Positions 1 to 5,617 of a stretch of 8,392 nucleotides of DNA are shown here, piece by piece. The position numbers and the translations under genes were made by a program. The DNA comes from JBGOUV01 sp041477815 (GTDB lineage Bacteria; Acidobacteriota; Terriglobia; Bryobacterales; JACQDG01), in contig JBGOUV010000305.1 of the NCBI GenBank assembly GCA_041477815.1, forward strand, positions 1-8,392. The letters run 5' to 3'. Position 1 is the first letter of the stretch. Every line of letters starts with the position of its first letter. The notes beneath the pieces are model-generated. The model was not told where the DNA came from. It did not search any database and was given only the letters and a program-made list of their open reading frames with translations.

Positions 1-267
1 GGGCCACACGCCCTTGGGCCACACCTGCTTCCAGGCCGGCGCCCCCAGTGACACGTCGTCCTGCTTGATGAACTTCTCATCGTTGCCGGGGATCTTGTAG
101 CCGTTGTTCTTGAAGGCGATTCCGAAGGCGTTGAGTTTGGGAACGATGACGTGACAGGTGGTGCAGGAGGTTTTGTATTTTCGGGCGAACGAGGGCAAGG
201 CCCAGGCGCCGGGAGCCCACCACAGGGCAGCCAGGAGCAGAATTGTCGCGCGCGAGGAAGAGGGCAT
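1..267 (-). CDS. Secreted c-type cytochrome, N-terminal part (runs off left edge)
   Basis: The first 89 codons are visible; the gene continues beyond base 1. The protein opens with a Sec signal peptide (hydrophobic ILLLAALWW core, likely cleavage after AWA at residue 23), so it should be exported. Residues 35-39 are CTTCH, a canonical CxxCH site for covalent haem c attachment, in the context FARKYKTSCTTCHVIVPKLN followed by FGIAFKNNGYKIPG. From memory this resembles a family of exported proteins with a single N-terminal haem motif ahead of a longer, possibly beta-barrel, region; that longer region lies outside the window, so the family call is tentative. The ATG has a strong GGAGG (273-277) 5 nt upstream. 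It starts only 21 bp after the TonB receptor stop on the same strand, so the two are almost certainly co-transcribed. The role is probably envelope electron transfer, partner unknown. Confidence 0.8.
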   Translation of the reverse strand, partial: MPSSSRATILLLAALWWAPGAWALPSFARKYKTSCTTCHVIVPKLNAFGIAFKNNGYKIPGNDEKFIKQDDVSLGAPAWKQVWPKGVWP

Positions 268-272
268 GGGAG

Positions 273-277
273 CCTCC
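273..277 (-). promoter_or_regulatory. Shine-Dalgarno site of the cytochrome gene
   Basis: GGAGG on the minus strand, 5 nt before the ATG at 267. It lies between the receptor stop codon (289-291) and the cytochrome start and fixes the cytochrome start codon. Confidence 0.75.
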
Positions 278-288
278 GATGTAAAAAT

Positions 289-2691
289 TCAATAGTGCCA
301 GCGCATACCGGCCGAGAAGACGCGGCCGATGGAGTACTGCGCCGGGGTAAAGGAGCTCTCCTGGGCGATGCGGTAGGGAGAGTTGGAAACGTTCTCCACA
401 GCGAACTGGAGAGAGAGCCGGTGCTTGGTTTCGCGCCATAGATCGATGCCGAGCGACCAGTCGGCGGTGAGATGGGAAGGGAGCCGTCCGGCCACCGGCT
501 CGACGGCCGGGACCTCCGTAGCGGCAGCCGTAGCGCCGTGGTCATGACCGGCGCCGCCCGGCAACAGCGGCGTCCCCGTCCCGAATGCGGCCAAGAGCGA
601 CGTCCACACGCCGGTCCGGCTGTGCCGCCAGGTCAGCCCGCCGGTCGAGGTGTGGATCTGGTCCATAGGGGCGGGGAACCGGGTGAGGCCTTCGCCGTGG
701 GAGTGACCCTGGAAGCCGCCGACGATGGGGTTGTTGTAGAACACCCGGGCGGCGCTGTAATTCCCGTAGCCCGAGAGGCCGGTCCAATACAGCTTGGGGA
801 AGCGCAGCGACGCCTCCGCCCCGTACGCGCTCTCCTGATCGAAATTGACAAACGGCAGAATGCGGCTGGCCCCGAATTGCATGGTGTGGTAAGCGTTGTC
901 CAGGCGGCGGTCATAGAGGTTGACCTGCAAGACGGCCTGGCCGGCCTTCTGGGTGACGCCCAGGTCGAACTGGTTGCCGCGGGAGCCGAGCAACGGACGC
1001 GAGCGCCAGTCCACCGTGGCCCCCATTACGAGCATCCCAATGAAGTTCTGGGCGCTGAGGAGCTGGTTTTCTACCGGCGGGGGCAGGAAGACGCGGCTGT
1101 AGGAGGCGCGCAGCGTGGTGCCGGAAGTGGGCAGGTAGTACGCCATCCCCACGCGGGGGCTTACCGCGTTGTCGACGTGGCTCCAGTCGTAGGGCGACGG
1201 CGGCAGCTTGGTATTGATCATGTTGCGCATCATCACCACCACCAGCGACTGCATTCCGTCGCCCTGCATCTGGTAGTGGTCCAGGCGCGCGCCCAGGTCG
1301 AGCGTGAGGCGGCTGGTGACGCGCAGGTGGTCCTGCAAATAGTACGCTCCGATGTGTCCCTGCCCTTGTCCTCGCATCCATTGCCGGTGGATGTGCTGGT
1401 TGGGCATCCCGAGCATCATCACCTCATTTCCCACCAACTCTTCGCGTGGCCGCAGCAGGAAGCCTTCCGCGCCGGTCTTGAACAAGTGCCGTCCGGCGAG
1501 CATAAAGGAATAGTCCGCGCGCAGCGAGCCGTTGGCCCCGTAACGCGGATAGCGGAAATACGGCGAGACGACCTTGTCGCTTTGGACGTAGAGCGAGCGG
1601 GCCCAGGCCTGCGAAAGTTGGACCGACAGGTTGGACGAGTTCCAGGAGCGGTTCAAGGCAAGCTGCGCGCGCTGGTTCCACAGGCTCTGGCGGGCGTCGC
1701 GAAACCACAGCGTCTGCTGCTCGGCGGTATTGGGGAACTCGGCCCGGGCGCAGTTGGCGAACAGGGTAAAACGCAGATCGGTCTTGGAGTCGAGACGGTA
1801 GTCGACCTGGACCAGGTTTTGCAGGCCATGGCCACGGTCGTGGAGGGCGGGAATCTGGGGCGGGGAGAAGAACCAGTCGGTCTGGTAGGAGCGGCTGCCC
1901 AGGTAAAAACCCCAGCGTTCGGTGTGGCCGCCCAGCTCGAGCGCCGCGTAACGCCGCCCCAGCCCGCCGGCGCCCAGCGACACCGAGCCGTGATCCTTCA
2001 TGGTGCGGCCGGAGCGCGTGGTGGCGTCGACCACGCCGCCCAGCCGCAGCCCGTACTCGGCGGGAAAGCCGCCGGTGGCCAGCTCCAGCGCCTCGAAATG
2101 CTCGGGCGCCGCCGGCGCGGCGAGCGACGGATGCTGGGACTCCAGCCCCACCATGCCGTTGGTGATCGTGTTCAGCGACATCTCCGCGCCGCGCACGTGA
2201 ATGATGTCGTCGTGGGAGCGCGTGGCGCCCGGCAGCAGGCGCAGCACAGCATGGGGCACGTCCAGCGTCTCGGCGAAGGGCAGCGTTTCCAGCTCCTCGG
2301 GCCGCCATTGCGACACCGTGACGGCGCGCGGCGACTCGGTCTCCTGCTGCGCCACCACCTGCACCGACTCGACCACCGGCGCGATGTCCAGCGGCACGGT
2401 AAAAACGCGCACCTGCCGGTGGCCGATCTGGGCGGCCAGACGCCGCGTGGCGAACCCCGGCGCCGTTACTTCCACCCGGTACTCGCCCGGATCCACCCCC
2501 TGCACCCAGCACTCGCCGTTTGTTGCGGTCGTGCAACGGTAGCTGCGGGCTTCGTTCGTCACCATCACGCACGCCTGCGGAACCACCGAACGGTCGGCGC
2601 CCGCATGGACCAAAAACTGCAAGCTGGAATCCGACGCTCCTAATCCCAACATGGAAAAGCAGAAGAATAGTGCCGGAAAACGGCAGGGCAT
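289..2691 (-). CDS. TonB-dependent outer-membrane receptor with N-terminal carboxypeptidase-regulatory-like domain
   Basis: An 800-residue outer-membrane receptor that would import a ligand using TonB/ExbBD energy. Residues 1-19 form a signal peptide (FPALFFCFSMLGLGA). Residues about 23-110 form a CarboxypepD_reg-like Ig-fold domain (GECWVQGVDPGEYRVEVTAPGF). Residues about 122-228 form the plug, with IIHVRGAEMSLNTITNG and GGFPAEYGLRLGGVVDATTRSG. The remainder is a beta-barrel ending in the aromatic MRWHY. This layout is typical of acidobacterial receptors. Barrel segments are rich in His and Met: QHIHRQWMRGQGQGH (about 430-445), GFQGHSHGEG (about 658-667) and GGAGHDHG (about 711-719), suggesting a metal or metal-complex ligand by analogy with His-rich loops of zinc receptors such as ZnuD; this is inference. 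The open frame reaches a TTG at 2700, but GGGAG (2701-2705) directly abuts that TTG and sits 9 nt from the ATG at 2691, so ATG is preferred. It is the first gene of an operon with the downstream cytochrome. Confidence 0.9.
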   Translation of the reverse strand: MPCRFPALFFCFSMLGLGASDSSLQFLVHAGADRSVVPQACVMVTNEARSYRCTTATNGECWVQGVDPGEYRVEVTAPGFATRRLAAQIGHRQVRVFTVPLDIAPVVESVQVVAQQETESPRAVTVSQWRPEELETLPFAETLDVPHAVLRLLPGATRSHDDIIHVRGAEMSLNTITNGMVGLESQHPSLAAPAAPEHFEALELATGGFPAEYGLRLGGVVDATTRSGRTMKDHGSVSLGAGGLGRRYAALELGGHTERWGFYLGSRSYQTDWFFSPPQIPALHDRGHGLQNLVQVDYRLDSKTDLRFTLFANCARAEFPNTAEQQTLWFRDARQSLWNQRAQLALNRSWNSSNLSVQLSQAWARSLYVQSDKVVSPYFRYPRYGANGSLRADYSFMLAGRHLFKTGAEGFLLRPREELVGNEVMMLGMPNQHIHRQWMRGQGQGHIGAYYLQDHLRVTSRLTLDLGARLDHYQMQGDGMQSLVVVMMRNMINTKLPPSPYDWSHVDNAVSPRVGMAYYLPTSGTTLRASYSRVFLPPPVENQLLSAQNFIGMLVMGATVDWRSRPLLGSRGNQFDLGVTQKAGQAVLQVNLYDRRLDNAYHTMQFGASRILPFVNFDQESAYGAEASLRFPKLYWTGLSGYGNYSAARVFYNNPIVGGFQGHSHGEGLTRFPAPMDQIHTSTGGLTWRHSRTGVWTSLLAAFGTGTPLLPGGAGHDHGATAAATEVPAVEPVAGRLPSHLTADWSLGIDLWRETKHRLSLQFAVENVSNSPYRIAQESSFTPAQYSIGRVFSAGMRWHY

Positions 2692-2700
2692 GAGGACCAA

Positions 2701-2705
2701 CTCCC
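2701..2705 (-). promoter_or_regulatory. Shine-Dalgarno site deciding the receptor start
   Basis: GGGAG on the minus strand. It abuts the in-frame TTG at 2700 with no spacer and lies 9 nt from the ATG at 2691, which favours the ATG start. Confidence 0.55.
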
Positions 2706-2727
2706 GGTGCGAGGACGCTTAATCACC

Positions 2728-2756
2728 ATCATGTCCGATTTGGGGGAAACGGTCAA
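2728..2756 (-). promoter_or_regulatory. Sigma70-type promoter of the receptor-cytochrome operon
   Basis: On the minus strand, TTGACC (2751-2756; 5 of 6 to consensus TTGACA) and CATGAT (2728-2733; 4 of 6 to TATAAT) are separated by exactly 17 nt. Transcription would start near 2721, giving a leader of about 30 nt before the ATG at 2691. It lies in the only intergenic space upstream of the operon. Confidence 0.6.
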
Positions 2757-2764
2757 GGCAAAAA

Positions 2765-2788
2765 TGACTTATGAATACTTATTGGTCA
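2765..2788. promoter_or_regulatory. Possible operator: direct repeat within a partial dyad
   Basis: The AT-rich spacer contains ACTTAT twice (2767-2772 and 2777-2782), 10 bp apart start to start, about one helical turn. The segment is bracketed by TGAC (2765-2768) and GTCA (2785-2788); the outer 8-mers match as an inverted repeat at 6 of 8 positions. It lies about 10 bp upstream of the receptor promoter -35 and immediately upstream of the NHL ribosome binding site, where a DNA-binding protein could affect both divergent genes. No known regulator box was recognised, and no convincing plus-strand -35/-10 pair was found here. Confidence 0.25.
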
Positions 2789-2792
2789 TATC

Positions 2793-2796
2793 GGAG
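2793..2796 (+). promoter_or_regulatory. Shine-Dalgarno site deciding the NHL gene start
   Basis: GGAG 7 nt before the ATG at 2804. The upstream in-frame ATG at 2771 has no comparable site and would put charged residues before the signal peptide, so 2804 is the chosen start. Confidence 0.65.
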
Positions 2797-2803
2797 AATA
2801 AAA

Positions 2804-4615
2804 ATGAATAGGAGTCTGCTGATCCTGATTCCCGCGGCGCTCGCGGCCCAGTCCGGGATTCTCTCCACGGTGGCGGGCAACGGGAGTGCGGGCTACGCCG
2901 GCGACGGCGTCCCGGCGCTCAGCGCCGCGCTGGCCTTCGCCCCCACCCGCCAGGAGCCGGGCGGTCCGGACATCAACGAGCTGGATCAGTACATGCAGGT
3001 CGGGATAGACGGCGCCGGAAATCTCTGGATCGCCGACAACGGCAATCACCGGGTACGCCGGCTTGCCCCCAACGGGGTCATCACGACGGTCGCCGGCTCA
3101 GGCGTGCGGGGCTTCGCCGGCGACGGAGCTCCGGCCCGCGCGGCGGCCCTGTGGGGACCCGCGGCCGTCGCCGTCGACCCGCGTGACGGGACCGCCTATA
3201 TCGCCGACCAGCAGAACAACCGCCTCCGCCGCGTCACCCCCGACGGCATGATCTCTACGTTTGCCGGCAACGGCCAGCATCTCTTGTATGTCGCCGGAGT
3301 GGCCCCCGCCAACTCCCCGCTGGATTGGCCCAGCGGTCTGGCCATCGACGCCGCGGGCACTCTCTACTTCTCCGAGGTGCACAGCCATCGCGTGGCGCGG
3401 ATCTCCGGCAACCGCATCACCACCATTGCCGGCGATGGTTTTGAAGGCGCGACCGGCGACAACGGTCCGGCGGCGTCGGCACGGCTGCGCTTTCCGGCCG
3501 GCCTGGCCGTGGACGCCCAAGGCAACCTCTACATCGCCGACCAGCGCAACCACCGCGTCCGCCGCGTCGCCGCCGATGGGACGATCACCACCATCGCCGG
3601 CAGCGGCAACGGCCGCAGCACCGGCGGTTACAGCGGCGATGGCGGCGCCGCCGCCTCCGCGCAACTGAACAATCCCGTGGCCGTGGCCGTCGATGCGGCG
3701 GGCAACCTCTACATTGCCGACCTGCTGAACCACCGCGTCCGCCGCGTGGGTACCAACGGTATTATCACCACCGTAGCGGGCAACGGCCGCCCCGGCTTCT
3801 CGGGCGACGGCGGTCCGGCCTCTTCAGGCCAGCTCAACTTCCCCAGCGGCGTCGCCGTCGACGGCGCGGGCAATCTCTTCATCGCCGACTGGCAGAACTA
3901 CCGCGTCCGCAAGGTGACCTTCGGCCCCGCCGTCAGCGGCATCACCAACGCCGCCAGCTTCGCCCCCGCCGATATCGTGGGCGTGGCCCCCGGCTCCTGG
4001 ATCTCGATCTTCGGCAGCGGCCTGGCGACCGGCGAAGCCGTGGCCACCGAGATCCCTCTGCCCCAGCGCCTGGGTTCGACCGTGGTCCAGGTAAACGGCT
4101 CGCCCATTCCCCTGAACTACGCCAGCCCCGGCCAGATCAACGCTCAGGCTCCGGTCGAGCTAGCCTCCGGCAGCGCCACGCTGGTGGTGTCCACGGGCAG
4201 CGCCGAAACCCCTCCGGTGACCTTCCAAGTGGCCCCCGCCGGTCCCGGCATCTTCGTTTGGGGCGAAAACCGCGCGGTCGCCACCCACTCTGACGGCCGG
4301 CTCGTTACCCCCGACTCTCCGGCCGACGCGGGAGAAACGATCATCGTCTATTTGACCGGCGCCGGCGCGGTCACGCCCGCGGTGCCTACCGGCGCCGCCT
4401 CCGGCGTCACCCCGCTCTCCCGCGCCACGCTTCCTGCCTCCGCCACCGTCGGCGGCCGGCCTGCCCCGATCGAGTTTCTGGGGATGACTCCCTACCTGGT
4501 CGCCCTGACCCAAGCCAATATCCGCCTTCCGGAGGGCTTGGCCGGTGGCGATCGGGTACTGGTGATAACGGTCGGCGGAGGCGTCAGCAACGCGCCGGTG
4601 GTGAGGATCCGGTAG
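2804..4615 (+). CDS. Secreted NHL-repeat beta-propeller protein with Solibacter-type C-terminal domain (TIGR03437-like)
   Basis: A 603-residue exported protein. Residues 1-15 form a short signal peptide (MNRSLLILIPAALAA, then Q16). Residues about 21-371 hold six NHL-type repeats, each with a turn such as TTVAGNGRPGFSGDGGPA and a strand such as GNLYIADQRNHRVRRV. The strand motifs lie at about 72-87, 129-144, 185-200, 240-255, 300-315 and 356-371, enough for one six-bladed propeller. Residues 377-603 form a domain starting SGITNAASFAPADIVGVAPG and containing LNYASPGQINAQAP and YLTGAGAVTPAVPTG, the signature I know as TIGR03437, abundant in Candidatus Solibacter and relatives. NHL propellers bind proteins or ligands and some are lyases; no catalytic residues are evident, so an extracellular binding or scaffold role is only inferred. 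The gene stands alone, divergent from the receptor operon and convergent with the methyltransferase gene. Confidence 0.88.
   Translation: MNRSLLILIPAALAAQSGILSTVAGNGSAGYAGDGVPALSAALAFAPTRQEPGGPDINELDQYMQVGIDGAGNLWIADNGNHRVRRLAPNGVITTVAGSGVRGFAGDGAPARAAALWGPAAVAVDPRDGTAYIADQQNNRLRRVTPDGMISTFAGNGQHLLYVAGVAPANSPLDWPSGLAIDAAGTLYFSEVHSHRVARISGNRITTIAGDGFEGATGDNGPAASARLRFPAGLAVDAQGNLYIADQRNHRVRRVAADGTITTIAGSGNGRSTGGYSGDGGAAASAQLNNPVAVAVDAAGNLYIADLLNHRVRRVGTNGIITTVAGNGRPGFSGDGGPASSGQLNFPSGVAVDGAGNLFIADWQNYRVRKVTFGPAVSGITNAASFAPADIVGVAPGSWISIFGSGLATGEAVATEIPLPQRLGSTVVQVNGSPIPLNYASPGQINAQAPVELASGSATLVVSTGSAETPPVTFQVAPAGPGIFVWGENRAVATHSDGRLVTPDSPADAGETIIVYLTGAGAVTPAVPTGAASGVTPLSRATLPASATVGGRPAPIEFLGMTPYLVALTQANIRLPEGLAGGDRVLVITVGGGVSNAPVVRIR
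2864..3916 (+). repeat. Six NHL repeats (about 55-60 codons each)
   Basis: Six in-frame copies of an xTxAGxG...GDGxPA / GNLYIADxxNHRVRRV unit. Copy 3 is the most diverged (YFSEVHSHRVARI). Copies 4 and 5 are also very close in DNA: the 47-nt stretches beginning at 3521 and 3701 differ at only 4 positions, 180 bp apart. This suggests blade duplication or conversion, although strong codon bias would also help keep them similar. Confidence 0.85.
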
Positions 4616-4659
4616 GAGAGCCTATCGGCCCGGGTTTGCCCACGATCCACGATCCGGGA

Positions 4660-4787
4660 CAGGCCGCAGGCCCATAAGCGCTAAGATAGGGCCAGATTCC
4701 CCGGTTTGGCTCCGGCGGGGGGTGTCGAAACACGAACATTTGTGCCGGAAAATGTTCTTATGTTAGCGCTTATGGGCCGCAGGCCTG
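4660..4787. repeat. 128-bp element with 25-bp imperfect terminal inverted repeats
   Basis: Arm 4660-4684 and arm 4763-4787 are inverted copies: a perfect inner 16 bp (GGCCCATAAGCGCTAA against TTAGCGCTTATGGGCC), a 3-nt symmetric mismatch (GCA opposite GCA), then a perfect outer 6 bp (CAGGCC against GGCCTG). The 78-nt interior carries a smaller hairpin. The element fills most of the gap between the convergent genes. It may be a MITE/REP-like element or a bidirectional transcription-end structure. No clear target-site duplication was found. Confidence 0.7.
4734..4757. terminator. Candidate bidirectional terminator hairpin
   Basis: GAACATTT (4734-4741) pairs with AAATGTTC (4750-4757): an 8-bp perfect stem with an 8-nt loop. 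It lies between the ends of two convergent genes and could act on both strands. The stem is AT-rich and is followed by TTATGTT rather than a clean T run, so it is not a classic intrinsic terminator. A mutually exclusive smaller hairpin, CACGAA-CA-TTTGTG (4731-4744, one G-T pair), overlaps it. Confidence 0.35.
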
Positions 4788-4801
4788 CCCGCAGGCTTGG
4801 C

Positions 4802-5551
4802 CTATGTTTTTCTCGCCAGCAGGTAGAGGCTTTGGCCCCAGGGGAAGCCGCCGCCCCGGGACAGCCACCAGCGCTCCAGCGCCGGTGGCGCGTACAACCA
4901 GGGATCCAGCCAGCCCGGTAGGGGGACCAGGCCGCTGGCCGGAGGTTGGCTGGTGAGGGGCTCCCAGAGACGGAATTTCGCAAAAGCAATGGGTGTGAGC
5001 AGGAAGTTGGCGTAGGTGAGGCGCAGAATTTCGAGCCGGTGGGCGCGGGCCAGCGCCGCCAGACGGCGGCGCGTGAAGCGCTGGCGCTCCCACGTAAAAA
5101 CAGAGTGACGGCTGCGGAAGATGGGGAGCGCCGCCGTCCGCAGGAACAGCAGTCCTCCCGGCCGGACCACTCGCACCAGCTCGGCGAAAGGGGCCGTCTC
5201 CTGGCCCTCCGGGAAGTGCACCAGGACATCCATACTGGTGACCAGGTCGAAGGCTCCCTCCGGGAACGGCAGGGCGGCGATGCTGGCCTGAGCGGGCAGG
5301 ACCGTGTGACGATCGCGGCAATAGCGGATTCCTTCCCACTCCAGGTCGACGGCCACCACGGCCGCGTCATAGCGTTGGCCCAGCAGGGAGGCGAAATGGC
5401 CGGTGCCGCAGCCGGCCTCGAGCACGCGGTGGACCCCGCCGGCGGGAAGGCGGGGGTCGAGCAGAGCGAAGCTGATGGCGCGCATCCCCCGAAACCACCA
5501 GAAAGACTCTTCGGTACGGGCGATATTCGCGAAATCCGAGGGATTAAACAT
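4802..5551 (-). CDS. Class I SAM-dependent methyltransferase (type 11-like)
   Basis: A 249-residue cytoplasmic enzyme of the Rossmann-fold methyltransferase group, which transfers a methyl group from S-adenosylmethionine; the acceptor cannot be predicted. The N-terminus has FANIARTEESFWWFRGMR (7-24), common at the start of such proteins. Motif I is LEAGCGTGHF (44-53), the SAM-binding glycine loop. Asp69 at the end of VVAVD is placed to bind the SAM ribose. FDLVTSMDVLVHF (101-113) and LVRVVRPGGLLFLR (125-138) complete the core. The C-terminal third (about 150-249, Trp/Pro-rich) is probably the substrate-facing part. The start is the ATG at 5551, chosen because the N-terminal motif begins there; it lacks a strong Shine-Dalgarno. 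The reading frame stays open far upstream, but only as antisense of the kinase gene. The start codon lies 66 bp from the divergent kinase start. The surroundings give no pathway clue. Confidence 0.85.
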   Translation of the reverse strand: MFNPSDFANIARTEESFWWFRGMRAISFALLDPRLPAGGVHRVLEAGCGTGHFASLLGQRYDAAVVAVDLEWEGIRYCRDRHTVLPAQASIAALPFPEGAFDLVTSMDVLVHFPEGQETAPFAELVRVVRPGGLLFLRTAALPIFRSRHSVFTWERQRFTRRRLAALARAHRLEILRLTYANFLLTPIAFAKFRLWEPLTSQPPASGLVPLPGWLDPWLYAPPALERWWLSRGGGFPWGQSLYLLARKT

Positions 5552-5617
5552 GGAGGCAGGGGACCCGCCATTCTCGCATGGCCAGACTTCTCCCGGATCT
5601 GCCGATACGAGTAATGA
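5552..5617. promoter_or_regulatory. Divergent intergenic region, methyltransferase / kinase
   Basis: This 66-bp spacer separates the two divergent start codons, so both promoters must lie here or inside the opposite gene. I could not find a convincing -35/-10 pair on either strand, and neither start has a strong Shine-Dalgarno; the kinase has only ACGAG (5607-5611). TAA and TGA codons at 5612-5617, directly before the kinase GTG in its frame, mark the upstream limit of that frame. Confidence 0.4.

Larger units (their letters stand above)
4616..4801. other. Intergenic region between convergent genes, rich in dyad symmetry
   Basis: No coding region is credible here. Besides the large inverted repeat and hairpin listed separately, it contains a tandem 7-mer CACGATC (4641-4647, 4648-4654), three copies of CCGCAGGC (4664-4671, 4777-4784, 4789-4796), the perfect palindrome GCAGGCCTGC (4779-4788) and a short hairpin GCCTGC-CC-GCAGGC (4783-4796). 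Confidence 0.7.

Noticed and set aside
472..2643. A 723-codon open frame on the plus strand opposite the TonB receptor gene
   Set aside because: The translation is low-complexity Arg/Gly/Ala/His-rich with no recognisable domain. Long antisense frames are expected opposite GC-rich genes with strong third-position bias, and the receptor frame on the other strand is clearly real.
2771..2803. Earlier in-frame ATG of the NHL gene at 2771
   Set aside because: It lacks a Shine-Dalgarno and would add 11 residues including YRRIK before the signal peptide; the ATG at 2804 has GGAG at 7 nt.
3098..3733. A 211-codon minus-strand frame opposite the NHL repeats
   Set aside because: Its apparent regularity merely mirrors the NHL repeats on the opposite strand (recurring GD-V motifs); there is no independent domain or start signal.
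2864..3916. Repetitive DNA as a possible CRISPR or tandem satellite
   Set aside because: The periodicity is in-frame, about 55-60 codons, and corresponds to protein blades; there are no short identical repeats with unique spacers.
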